A DNA stretch of 60,083 nt from IMG/VR virus record IMGVR_UViG_3300030109_004892, positions 1-60,083 of that record. One strand, written 5' to 3'. Positions 47,507 to 55,139 of the stretch are shown one piece after another. The notes below the pieces were generated by a model. It made no database searches. It saw only the letters and a list, made by a program, of their open reading frames with translations, and was not told the DNA's origin. How positions within the stretch are numbered: position 1 is the first letter of the stretch; each line of letters begins with the position of its first letter. The position numbers were made by a program, and so were the translations under genes. This DNA comes from a virus.

Positions 47507-49911
47507 TGGCAGTTGAAAGACCAGCAGGTTATGATCCAGCACCATCAGATCCGATGGGTGATGCTTCTAATGAAATAGAAATTCAAGAAGAAATAGGAGA
47601 AGGAATTATTGAAAACGAAGATGGTTCTGTAACTATTGGAGCAGAGGAAGAGATACAAGAAGATATTCCTTTTGGTGCTAACTTAGCAGAAATTTTAGAA
47701 GATGATGTATTAGAATCAATTTCATCTGAACTGAGAGAACAATTTGAAGATGATAAGTCTTCACGAGATGAATGGTATTTTTCTTACACAAAAGGTTTAG
47801 ATCTTTTAGGATTTAAATATCAAGAAAGATCACAGCCATTTCAAGGAGCAAGTAATGTTACACATCCACTTTTAGCAGAAGCTGTTACACAGTTTCAAGC
47901 ACAAGCATATAAAGAATTACTTCCAAGCGGGGGCCCTGTTAAATGTAATGTGGTAGGAGTACAAGATGTTCAAGTAGAAGAACAGGCGCAACGTGTTAAA
48001 GAATACATGAACTTTCTTATTACAGAAGAAATGGAAGAGTATGATGCAGACACAGACCAATTACTTTTTTATTTACCACTAGCAGGTTCTTCTTTTAAAA
48101 AAATTTATTACGATGCAGGATTAGCACGACCTGTATCTAAATTTATTCCGAGTGAAGATTTAATTGTTCCTTATTTAGCAACCGATTTACAATCAGCAGA
48201 ACGAGTGACGCATGTCATAAAAATGACAAAAAATGAAATTCGTAAAGCTCAGGTTGCAGGGTTGTATAGAGATGTAGAATTAATGAATCCAGATATGGAT
48301 GAAGACCGTATTCAAAAAAAATATAATCAATTAGAAGGTGTTTCTAAAGTTAACTATGATGAGTTGTATGAAATTTTGGAGATGCATTGCGATTTAGACA
48401 TAGAAGGTTTCGAAGATCAAGACGAGCAATCAGGAGAACCTACAGGTATAAAGATTCCATATGTTGTTACTATTGACGAGGGAACAGGAAAAATTTTATC
48501 CATCTACAGAAACTACCGAGAAGAAGATCCCCTTAGAAAAAAAATACCATACTTCATTCATTATAAATTTTTACCAGGTCTTGGTTTTTATGGCTTTGGC
48601 CTTATTCATATGTTGGGGGGTTTGTCCAGGACTGCTACGGCAGCTCTCCGTCAACTCGTTGATGCGGGAACATTATCTAATTTACCAGCAGGATTTAAAG
48701 CACGAGGGATTAGAATTGCTGATGATGATACACCATTACAACCAGGAGAGTTCAGAGACATAGATGCACCAAGCGGTGATCTTCGACAAGGTCTTATGCC
48801 TCTTCCTTACAAGGGACCTGATCAAACTTTATTTGCTTTATTAGGTTATGTAGTTGATGCAGGAAAAAGATTTGCTTCTGTAGCAGATCAGAAAATGGGT
48901 GAAGGTTCACAAGCAAACCCAGTTGGTACAACAATGGCTATTATTGAACAAGGTTCAAAAGTCATGAGTGCTATTCATAAAAGATTACACTATGCACAAC
49001 GAAAAGAATTTAAAATTTTAGCAAGAATTATTCAAGATTACTTACCACCAGAGTATCCATATGCAGTGGTGGGTGGTAATCAAATGATTAAGCAAACTGA
49101 TTTTGATAATCGTGTGGATGTTATGCCGGTTTCGGACCCTAATATCTTTTCTATGTCTCAACGTATTACGTTGGCACAAACACAATTACAATTAGCACAA
49201 GCAAACCCCCAAATACACAACCAATATGAGGCCTATAGACGTATGTATCAGGCAATGGGGGTACAAAATATAGAGGCATTACTTCCGCCTCCACCAAAAC
49301 CTATGCCAATGGATCCGGCAGTAGAGAATTCACAGATGTTGTTGCAAAAACCAGCGATGGCTTTTCCTCAACAAGATCATCTTGCTCATATTGACACGCA
49401 CCGTGCCTTTATGTCGACGTATTTAGTGAAAAATTCTCCACCAGTTTTGTCTTTAATACAGTCACATATTTCTCAACACATTAGTGAACAAGCAAAAGAG
49501 GAAGTTATGATGAAAAATCAACAAGAAATACAAAATTTAACACAACAATATGGTGGTCAGATACCACCAGAACTACAACAACAGTTCGATATTGAAATTG
49601 CTAAACAAACTGCTGTTAGAATTAAAGAATTAACAGAAGAAATGGTAGCAGAAGAGCAAGAATATCTAGAAGGAATGCAACAAGACCCACTAGTTACACT
49701 TAAAAAAGAAGAATTAGGTCTACGTGCAGAAGAATTAGAGCTTCGAGCTCAAAAAGATGGTGAAAGACTTGCACTTGATGAACAAAAAGCAGAGATTGAC
49801 GCTCTTCAAGAGCAAGAAAAAATTGATAATGCTAATAGACACGCTACAATTAGAGAAGAAATACAGCTAAAAAAGATTGATCAACCTTCTAAACTAAGGA
49901 ATAAATATTAG
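47506..49911 (+). CDS. P22-like portal protein, 801 aa
   Basis: Acidic N-terminal ~60 residues, then RDEWYFSYTKGLDLLGF, FQGASNVTHPLLAEAVTQFQ, YLPLAGSSFKKIYYD, HYKFLPGLGFYGFGLIHMLG and PFPYKGP-like segments (LPYKGPDQTLFALLGY), the pattern of P22 gp1-type portals of about 700-800 aa. The C-terminus has a long charged helix (LKKEELGLRAEELELRAQKD) that may form the barrel. It makes the dodecameric ring where DNA enters. Directly downstream of small basic genes and terL. Confidence 0.9.
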   Translation: MAVERPAGYDPAPSDPMGDASNEIEIQEEIGEGIIENEDGSVTIGAEEEIQEDIPFGANLAEILEDDVLESISSELREQFEDDKSSRDEWYFSYTKGLDLLGFKYQERSQPFQGASNVTHPLLAEAVTQFQAQAYKELLPSGGPVKCNVVGVQDVQVEEQAQRVKEYMNFLITEEMEEYDADTDQLLFYLPLAGSSFKKIYYDAGLARPVSKFIPSEDLIVPYLATDLQSAERVTHVIKMTKNEIRKAQVAGLYRDVELMNPDMDEDRIQKKYNQLEGVSKVNYDELYEILEMHCDLDIEGFEDQDEQSGEPTGIKIPYVVTIDEGTGKILSIYRNYREEDPLRKKIPYFIHYKFLPGLGFYGFGLIHMLGGLSRTATAALRQLVDAGTLSNLPAGFKARGIRIADDDTPLQPGEFRDIDAPSGDLRQGLMPLPYKGPDQTLFALLGYVVDAGKRFASVADQKMGEGSQANPVGTTMAIIEQGSKVMSAIHKRLHYAQRKEFKILARIIQDYLPPEYPYAVVGGNQMIKQTDFDNRVDVMPVSDPNIFSMSQRITLAQTQLQLAQANPQIHNQYEAYRRMYQAMGVQNIEALLPPPPKPMPMDPAVENSQMLLQKPAMAFPQQDHLAHIDTHRAFMSTYLVKNSPPVLSLIQSHISQHISEQAKEEVMMKNQQEIQNLTQQYGGQIPPELQQQFDIEIAKQTAVRIKELTEEMVAEEQEYLEGMQQDPLVTLKKEELGLRAEELELRAQKDGERLALDEQKAEIDALQEQEKIDNANRHATIREEIQLKKIDQPSKLRNKY

Positions 49912-49912
49912 A

Positions 49913-50155
49913 ATGTTTAATATACATCATTTAGATGGTAATGATGCAGATATTAATAATTTAACTGCTATTGTCTATAATTCTATTCATGAATTATTAG
50001 TTAGAGATAAACTTGATCCAGTTCACTTGGCTATTGCCCTAACTTGTGCATCAAGAATGTTATTAAAAGATTTTGTAAATGGTAAGGATGTACCTGCTTT
50101 TGTAGAATATGCAAATAATCTCTTGATTGATCACGATAAAATCACTAAACATTAG
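49913..50155 (+). CDS. Small helical protein, 80 aa
   Basis: MFNIHHLDGNDADINNLTAI, then helices (LAIALTCASRMLLKDFV). One nt separates it from the portal stop. I recall similar short proteins downstream of portals in marine phages, but without a known function. Confidence 0.6.
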   Translation: MFNIHHLDGNDADINNLTAIVYNSIHELLVRDKLDPVHLAIALTCASRMLLKDFVNGKDVPAFVEYANNLLIDHDKITKH

Positions 50156-50161
50156 TATATT

Positions 50162-50386
50162 ATGAAAGCAAAATATATCAATGGTTCTAAATACCCAAAT
50201 GCTAAAATGACTGTGACTACAGACATGAATCCTTATGCAGGACCTAATGTAAATAAAACTTCTATTCTTTCAACAGCATCAGCTGCTGTCGAAGGACCGA
50301 AAGTTGTTGACAATTTAGGTGCTGGACCAAAAGGTCAACGCAGTAAAGCACAAATTAAAAAGGTTCCTTTTAAAGGCGTTTTTTAA
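50162..50386 (+). CDS. Small protein, 74 aa
   Basis: MKAKYINGSKYPNAKMTVTT, ... GAGPKGQRSKAQIKKVPFKGVF. Gly, Pro and Lys-rich, possibly disordered. Its stop overlaps the next ATG (TAATGG). No domain recognised. Confidence 0.6.
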   Translation: MKAKYINGSKYPNAKMTVTTDMNPYAGPNVNKTSILSTASAAVEGPKVVDNLGAGPKGQRSKAQIKKVPFKGVF

Positions 50387-50481
50387 TGGAGTGTAAAAAC
50401 TGTGGGCATGGATGTCACTGTAGTGACGGCAGTTCTTGTCAATCATGTGATTGCAAAAACTGTGAACATGTAGTAGACTAA
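50386..50481 (+). CDS. Cys-rich micro-protein (metallothionein-like), 31 aa
   Basis: MECKNCGHGCHC...SCQSCDCKNCEH holds eight Cys and three His among 31 residues, in CxxC, CxC and CxxC spacing. ATG overlaps the preceding stop. Such a density is seen in metallothioneins and tiny zinc clusters. Metal storage, a host factor mimic or a virion zinc peptide are possible. Similar sequences are, as far as I recall, found in other marine phages. Confidence 0.6.
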   Translation: MECKNCGHGCHCSDGSSCQSCDCKNCEHVVD

Positions 50482-50504
50482 CGCACTTTAACAAAGGAGG
50501 TTGT

Positions 50505-50639
50505 ATGAACCTATTAAAAGATCTATGGGGCCATATTAAAGAATGGTCCGATTGGAAGATGAAGGACTGGATTAAGGCCGCTATCGTAGCGATCGTAGTT
50601 ATCTGGGTAATTAGCTGGATGACAGGCGGAGCAGCTTAG
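50505..50639 (+). CDS. Small membrane protein, 44 aa
   Basis: AAAGGAGG stands 4-5 nt before the ATG. Sequence MNLLKDLWGHIKEWSDWKMK is amphipathic, followed by one membrane helix (AAIVAIVVIWVISWMTGG). It precedes the holin by 3 nt, so it is probably a lysis accessory or second holin. Confidence 0.65.
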   Translation: MNLLKDLWGHIKEWSDWKMKDWIKAAIVAIVVIWVISWMTGGAA

Positions 50640-50642
50640 ACG

Positions 50643-51038
50643 ATGGTCTGGCAACTTTTAGCAAAACCCCTACTCGGCGTTGCTGCGGATACAGTTCGTG
50701 GCTTCGTCGAGACCAAGAAAGCGAAAGCTGAATTAAAGATCACAGAAGTTAAAGCAGCTACTAAGCTGAAAGAAGATCAGATCGCCGGAAAAGTAAAATG
50801 GGAAGCATCAGCCGTGGATCAAATGAAAGGTTCGTGGAAAGACGAACTAATTTTAATTTGTCTTTTGGCTCCAGCGACACTCGTATTTTTTCCAGGAATG
50901 ACAGAACATATTCATGCTGGGTTTGTAGCCCTGCAGTCACTTCCGGACTATTATAAACACCTCTTATACATCGCCTGCTCAGCTAGCTTCGGCATCAAGG
51001 CCGGAAAAGGTGCAATGGGATTATTAAAAAAGAAATAG
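50643..51038 (+). CDS. Holin (GTA_holin_3TM-like), 131 aa
   Basis: N-terminal amphipathic/charged helix (TVRGFVETKKAKAELKITEV) and GSWKDELILICLLAPATLVFF followed by a second hydrophobic segment (HLLYIACSASFGIKAG) and a Lys tail. The SWKDE motif before the membrane segment fits holins of the 3TM GTA family. It would open the inner membrane to release the GH24 lysozyme (52064). Confidence 0.75.
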   Translation: MVWQLLAKPLLGVAADTVRGFVETKKAKAELKITEVKAATKLKEDQIAGKVKWEASAVDQMKGSWKDELILICLLAPATLVFFPGMTEHIHAGFVALQSLPDYYKHLLYIACSASFGIKAGKGAMGLLKKK

Positions 51039-51046
51039 GAGGACTA

Positions 51047-51319
51047 ATGAAAGATTTAAGTGGAGACGGTAAGATAACTCAAAAAGATGTTCTTATTGGT
51101 AGAGGAGTCATTAAAGCTAAAAAAGGTGGACGAGTAAAAAAGAAAAAACTTGACATTAAAAAAGCTATTAAAAAACCCGGTTCATTGCGTAAGTCTTTAG
51201 GTATAAAAAAAGGAAAAAAGATTCCTTTGAAAAAATTAAATAAAGCTGCGAAAGCACCGGGAAAATTAGGACAACGAGCAAGATTTGCCAAAACATTATC
51301 TAAACTTAGAAAAAAATAA
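51047..51319 (+). CDS. Basic protein with EF-hand-like loop, 90 aa
   Basis: Residues 3-14, DLSGDGKITQKD, fit the Ca2+-binding EF-hand loop (D-x-S-x-D-G-x-I-x-x-x-D). Next come AKKGGRVKKKK and the segments KPGSLRKSLGIKKGKKIPLK, KAAKAPGKLGQRARFAKTL, which I recall from small basic phage proteins. AGGAGG is upstream of the ATG. The EF-like loop may be a calcium-dependent switch in assembly. Function is unknown. Confidence 0.65.
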   Translation: MKDLSGDGKITQKDVLIGRGVIKAKKGGRVKKKKLDIKKAIKKPGSLRKSLGIKKGKKIPLKKLNKAAKAPGKLGQRARFAKTLSKLRKK

Positions 51320-51582
51320 TGGGCAAGCTTTGTGCAAAAGGTAAGGCAGCAGCTAAACGTAAATTTAAAGTTTATCCGTCCGCTTACGCTAACATGTATG
51401 CAAGTTCAATTTGCTCTGGCAAAACAGTTGAGGGTGGAAAGAAAAAGAAAAAAGCCGGTGGTGGTATAATTAATAAAATTTCTCAACAACGAAAAAAAAT
51501 ATCTAGTTTTAATCAAGGCGGCATTGCAAAAGGATGCGGTGGAATTATGGAAAATAAACGTAAGGTAACAAAGTTTACGTAA
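51319..51582 (+). CDS. DUF5872-like basic protein, 87 aa
   Basis: MGKLCAKGKAAAKRKFKVYP, SAYANMYASSICSGKTV is the short DUF5872-type motif (CxxGKxAAKRKF-KVYPSAYA) of marine phages. The C-terminal half has GG repeats (KKKAGGGIIN, FNQGGIAKGCGGI). Overlaps both neighbours by 1 nt. Likely a virion or DNA-binding component, function not known. Confidence 0.7.
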   Translation: MGKLCAKGKAAAKRKFKVYPSAYANMYASSICSGKTVEGGKKKKKAGGGIINKISQQRKKISSFNQGGIAKGCGGIMENKRKVTKFT

Positions 51583-52067
51583 TGGCTAAAAAAGGATTAA
51601 GAGCTTGGGTAAAAGAAAAGTGGGTTGACATAGGAGCCCCAAAGAAAGATGGAAAGTATCAACCTTGTGGAAGAAAAAAAGGAAGTAAAAGAAAATATCC
51701 TAAGTGTGTTCCATTGGCTAAAGCGAGGTCTATGAGTTCGTCTCAAAAAAGATCTGCTGTTTCTAGAAAAAGAGCTGCTGGTAATCCTGGTGGTAAACCA
51801 ACTAATGTAAAAACAATTATTAAAAAAGCTAATGGAGGATTGTCTTCTAAAAATTTAACTGTTCCTCAACGCATGGCAAATGCTGCTGGAATGAAACCAG
51901 TTATTGCTACTAAACCCAAAGGTGATCCTACAGGACAAAAACTAAAAGGTAAAGCATTAACAGGAGCAATTGTTCGTAAAACAAATGGAGGATTTATTGA
52001 AGTAACACCAAAAGGTTTTGGACGTATGCTTAAAAACAAAAGACCAATGACAAGGATATATACATGA
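51582..52067 (+). CDS. DUF5872-type protein, 161 aa
   Basis: The sequence GLRAWVKEKWVDIGAPKKDG, then YQPCGRKKGSKRKYPKCVPL and KARSMSSSQKRSAVSRKRAA is the DUF5872 pattern, a family of basic phage proteins with two conserved Cys (PCGRKKGSKRKYPKC). The C-terminal part contains NGG motifs (KANGGLSSK, KTNGGFIEV). Overlaps the previous gene by 1 nt and the lysozyme gene by 4 nt. Confidence 0.75.
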   Translation: MAKKGLRAWVKEKWVDIGAPKKDGKYQPCGRKKGSKRKYPKCVPLAKARSMSSSQKRSAVSRKRAAGNPGGKPTNVKTIIKKANGGLSSKNLTVPQRMANAAGMKPVIATKPKGDPTGQKLKGKALTGAIVRKTNGGFIEVTPKGFGRMLKNKRPMTRIYT

Positions 52068-52504
52068 ATATGGAAAGATTATTACAATCCGTTAAGGATC
52101 ACGAGGGGTACAGAAACAAGGTATACCTAGATACCCTAGGTAAGAGAACAGTGGGGGTAGGGCACCTCTGCGTCGAAGATTTTTGGGAAGATGACAAAGA
52201 GTATGAAGAAAAATTTTTAATGACTATACTAGAACATGATTTACAAACAGCAATTAAAGGTGCTGAAGACTTAATGCAAGAGCATGGATGTTCCGATATA
52301 GATGATTTAGCTAAGGAACTTATAATTGAAATGGTGTTTCAGCTTGGAAAAACAGGCGTGTCTAAGTTCCGTAATATGTGGAAACATTTATCAACACTTG
52401 AGTATTCTTTAGCGGCGAGCGAAATGCTCGATAGTCGTTGGGCAAAACAAACCCCCAACAGAGCCCAAAACATGAGTAACAAGATGAGCAGTATAGGAGC
52501 ATAG
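52064..52504 (+). CDS. GH24 phage lysozyme (endolysin), 146 aa
   Basis: DHEGYRNKVYLDTLGKRTVG contains the catalytic triad Glu14-x8-Asp23-x5-Thr29 of T4-type lysozyme, followed by VGVGHLC. C-terminal SRWAKQTPNRAQNM is also family-typical. There is no signal peptide, so export needs the holin at 50643. It cleaves the MurNAc-GlcNAc bond. An in-frame Met at residue 3 is an alternative start. Confidence 0.9.
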   Translation: MNMERLLQSVKDHEGYRNKVYLDTLGKRTVGVGHLCVEDFWEDDKEYEEKFLMTILEHDLQTAIKGAEDLMQEHGCSDIDDLAKELIIEMVFQLGKTGVSKFRNMWKHLSTLEYSLAASEMLDSRWAKQTPNRAQNMSNKMSSIGA

Positions 52505-52725
52505 TGGATATAGTAAGAGTTGTAGATTATCTCAAAAAAATATTAAAAACTAGACAAGACCAAGTAAATCAAGTTATAACATCAGATGTAAAAAACTTTG
52601 AAGAATATAAATATCTTCTAGGAAAATTACACGCTTATAAAGAAACTATACAGGAACTCACGGACCTGCTAAAAAAACAGGAGCAATATGAAGACGAAAT
52701 CGAAGATAATAACCCGAGAAAATAA
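52504..52725 (+). CDS. Small coiled-coil protein, 73 aa, GTG start
   Basis: GTG at 52504 overlaps the lysozyme stop by 1 nt. The protein is one or two charged helices (VVDYLKKILKTRQDQVNQVI, KLHAYKETIQELTDLLKKQE) with an acidic end. I recall related short proteins near lysozyme genes in marine phages, without function. Overlaps the GroES-like gene by 38 nt. Confidence 0.65.
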   Translation: MDIVRVVDYLKKILKTRQDQVNQVITSDVKNFEEYKYLLGKLHAYKETIQELTDLLKKQEQYEDEIEDNNPRK

Positions 52726-53110
52726 TATCATAGATATTAATGAAAAACCCTACAAAACAAAAAAAGAAATAGGAAAAGTTCCAGATCCCACAGGTTTTAG
52801 AATTGTTTTATTTCCTTTGTTGTTAGAGAAAAAAACTAAAGCAGGTTTACATCTTACAGATGAAACTGTAGCTGAAGCACAAGTAGCTACTAATGTTTGT
52901 CGTGTTCTAAAAGTAGGACCCGATGCTTATAAAGATAAAGAAAGATTTCCCAATGGTCCTTGGTGCAAGAGTACTGATTGGGTACTTATTACCAAATATG
53001 CAGGATCTAGAATTCGTATTGATGGTGGTGAGCTTAGAATAGTGAATGATGATGAAATACTGGCGGTCATTGATCATCCAAAAGATATACTGCCAGCAAG
53101 TTTATTTTAG
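52688..53110 (+). CDS. GroES-like co-chaperonin, 140 aa
   Basis: The core reads DPTGFRIVLFPLLLEKKTKA, GLHLTDETVAEAQVAT, RVLKVGPDAYKD, DWVLITKYAGSRIRIDGG and ELRIVNDDEILAVI, which is the Cpn10 fold: mobile loop near EKKTKAGLHL, then the beta barrel. No GroEL was seen, so it likely works with host GroEL to fold capsid proteins, as gp31 does in T4. It lies directly upstream of scaffold and capsid genes. Confidence 0.85.
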   Translation: MKTKSKIITRENNIIDINEKPYKTKKEIGKVPDPTGFRIVLFPLLLEKKTKAGLHLTDETVAEAQVATNVCRVLKVGPDAYKDKERFPNGPWCKSTDWVLITKYAGSRIRIDGGELRIVNDDEILAVIDHPKDILPASLF

Positions 53111-53119
53111 GAGAGAAAT

Positions 53120-54008
53120 ATGGCGAAAGAAAAATTAGTTCCTTTAGATGTAACAGGCAACGCTGTTGAAGTAACTTTAAAGGATGAAGACTCTAAAGAA
53201 GAAGTTGTTGTAGAGGAAAGCAATGTAAAAGAAATTGTAGAAGAAGCTCCTCAAGAAGTTGAAACTAAAGAAGAAGTTGAAACTAAAAAAGAAGAAAAGA
53301 CTGAAGCTTCAGAAGATACAGATCCCTATAAAACTGATGACTTAGGAGACTACAGTAAAAATGTTAAAAAACGAATTAACAATCTTGTTGGCCGTATGCG
53401 AGAAATGGAAAGGCTTTACAAAGATGTTCAAGATGAAAACGAAGAATTAAAACAAAGATATACAAATGTTGGAAAAGGTTATGTATCTGAGTATGAAGGT
53501 AGAGTAACAAATGCTGCAGAAGCAGCTAAAGCTAGACTTAAAAAAGCAATAGAAGATAATGATACAGAAGGCCAAGTTTCTGCACAAGAACAGTTAGCTC
53601 AAGCTAAAGCAGACGCCACAAGATTAGCTTCTATGAAACAAGCTCAAAAAAATGATGAAAGAAATTATGCTTCTCAACCGGTTCAACAACAAGAACCCCA
53701 ACAAGATTATGCTGAACAACCGTCTTATGATCCTCGTGCAGAGGAATGGGCAGCAAGAAATGAGTGGTTTGGTGCTGATAGAATGATGACAGGAGCAGCA
53801 ATGGAACTACATAATCAACTTGTTAATGAAGAAGGATTTGACCCAACGTCAAATGAGTACTATAAAGAAGTAGATTCTCGCATGAGAAATGAGTTTCCTC
53901 ATAAAATCTGGACGCCGAGTAGTGAAGCTCACACCTTCACAAATAGCAATAGCGAAAAGACTCAATGTGCCATTGGAAGAATACGCAAAACACGTGAAGG
54001 AGGCGTAA
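53120..54008 (+). pseudogene. Scaffolding protein gene with +1 frameshift at 53903-53906
   Basis: The acidic N-terminal part (EVVVEESNVKEIVEEAPQEV), the coiled coil (MREMERLYKDVQDENEELKQ) and Gln-rich region are typical of scaffold proteins upstream of the major capsid gene. After residue ~262 the frame continues as an unrelated tail (stop at 54013), but the next frame encodes VKLTPSQIAIAKRLNVPLEE (then YAKHVKEA and TAA at 54006-54008), the C-terminus typical of this family. A single extra A in the AAAA run (53903-53906) would explain it. It may be an assembly error, a true mutation or programmed +1 shifting. Confidence 0.75.
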
Positions 54009-54009
54009 T

Positions 54010-54474
54010 ATGACTGAAAAATTAAAAAAATCCACACGCAAAATTGAAACCCGTGAAAAGAAAGCTCGTAAGAGAGGATGGGTTCCTCCTTCGAACTTGG
54101 ATGCACCCGAACCACCCGAAGGTTTTCACCATCGTTGGGTTCGTGCTGAATTTCGTGGCGAACAAGATGAAAAAAACATCATGGCTCGTTTACGATCAGG
54201 ATATGAATTTGTAAGAAAAGAAGAGTATCCTGACAGAATGGATCTTCCGTCTATTAGTGATGGAAAGTTCAAAGGTGTTATTGGAGTCGGAGGATTATTA
54301 TTGATGCGTTGTCCGATAGAAGTTAAGGAAGATAGGGATGCCTACTTCGCCGAAATTACTAAAGGAAAACAAGATTCCATTGATAATGATCTTATGAAAG
54401 ACGAGCACCCTTCTATGCCTATCTCGAAAGAGAAACGCAGTAGGGTTGAATTTGGTGGAAACAAAAAGTCTTAA
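54010..54474 (+). CDS. Conserved virion-operon protein, 154 aa
   Basis: RKRGWVPPSNLDAPEPPEGF, HHRWVRAEFRGEQDEKNI, then EEYPDRMDLPSISDGKFKGV and GVGGLLLMRCPIEV. I recall this protein between scaffold and capsid genes in many marine phages, where it is unnamed. Basic N-terminus and beta-rich middle. Possibly a capsid-internal or head-assembly protein. Confidence 0.75.
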   Translation: MTEKLKKSTRKIETREKKARKRGWVPPSNLDAPEPPEGFHHRWVRAEFRGEQDEKNIMARLRSGYEFVRKEEYPDRMDLPSISDGKFKGVIGVGGLLLMRCPIEVKEDRDAYFAEITKGKQDSIDNDLMKDEHPSMPISKEKRSRVEFGGNKKS

Positions 54475-54519
54475 ATAAGTAAGGCCGATGTCTCTACCAG
54501 AGTCTAAAGGAGACATATT

Positions 54520-55125
54520 ATGGCAAATATAGATGCTGCTTTCGGATTACGACCTTTCGTAAGAGAAGGCTCTTCATATAATACCCAAGGTATGAATGCT
54601 TATGCTATTCAAACTGCTAGTATAGCTGGCGTTGCTAATGAAATTTTTACAGGACAAGGGGTAATACCTCTAGCTACTGGAGTAATTAGTTATGCAGGTG
54701 CAGCAGCAGGTGGCACAGTACCATATCTCGGTGTTTTTATGGGCTGTAAATATACAGCACTAGACGGCACGCCAACGTGGTCAGCTTATTATCCAGGCAC
54801 TGCTTCTTGTAAAGCAAATACAGAAGTTATTGGTTATATAATAGATGATCCAAATCAATTATTTTTAATAAATTGTGATGCGGCGGCAGCCGATGGACTA
54901 GTTTTTGCTAATGCAAACTTTGCTACAAGTATAACTGGAAGTACAACTTCTGGTTATTCTGCAGGCGAATTAGCAGTAAGTACAGCAAACACTACAGCCT
55001 CCCTTAACTTGAGAATTCTCGGTTTCGAAGATTCTCCTAGCAATGATGACGCAACCGTTGCTGGTCGATTAGCGATAGTTAAACTTAACGTACATTTCTT
55101 TAACACAGCGACAGGAATAAACTAA
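54520..55125 (+). CDS. Head decoration/minor capsid protein, 201 aa
   Basis: MANIDAAFGLRPFVREGSSY followed by YAIQTASIAGVANEIFTGQG, TVPYLGVFMGCKYTA and EVIGYIIDDPNQLF is a protein pattern I recall just upstream of the major capsid gene in marine phages. GGAG precedes the ATG. The beta-rich fold with an Ile/Val pattern resembles trimeric capsid cement proteins. Role inferred. Confidence 0.7.
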   Translation: MANIDAAFGLRPFVREGSSYNTQGMNAYAIQTASIAGVANEIFTGQGVIPLATGVISYAGAAAGGTVPYLGVFMGCKYTALDGTPTWSAYYPGTASCKANTEVIGYIIDDPNQLFLINCDAAAADGLVFANANFATSITGSTTSGYSAGELAVSTANTTASLNLRILGFEDSPSNDDATVAGRLAIVKLNVHFFNTATGIN

Positions 55126-55139
55126 TAGGAGACTAGAAA

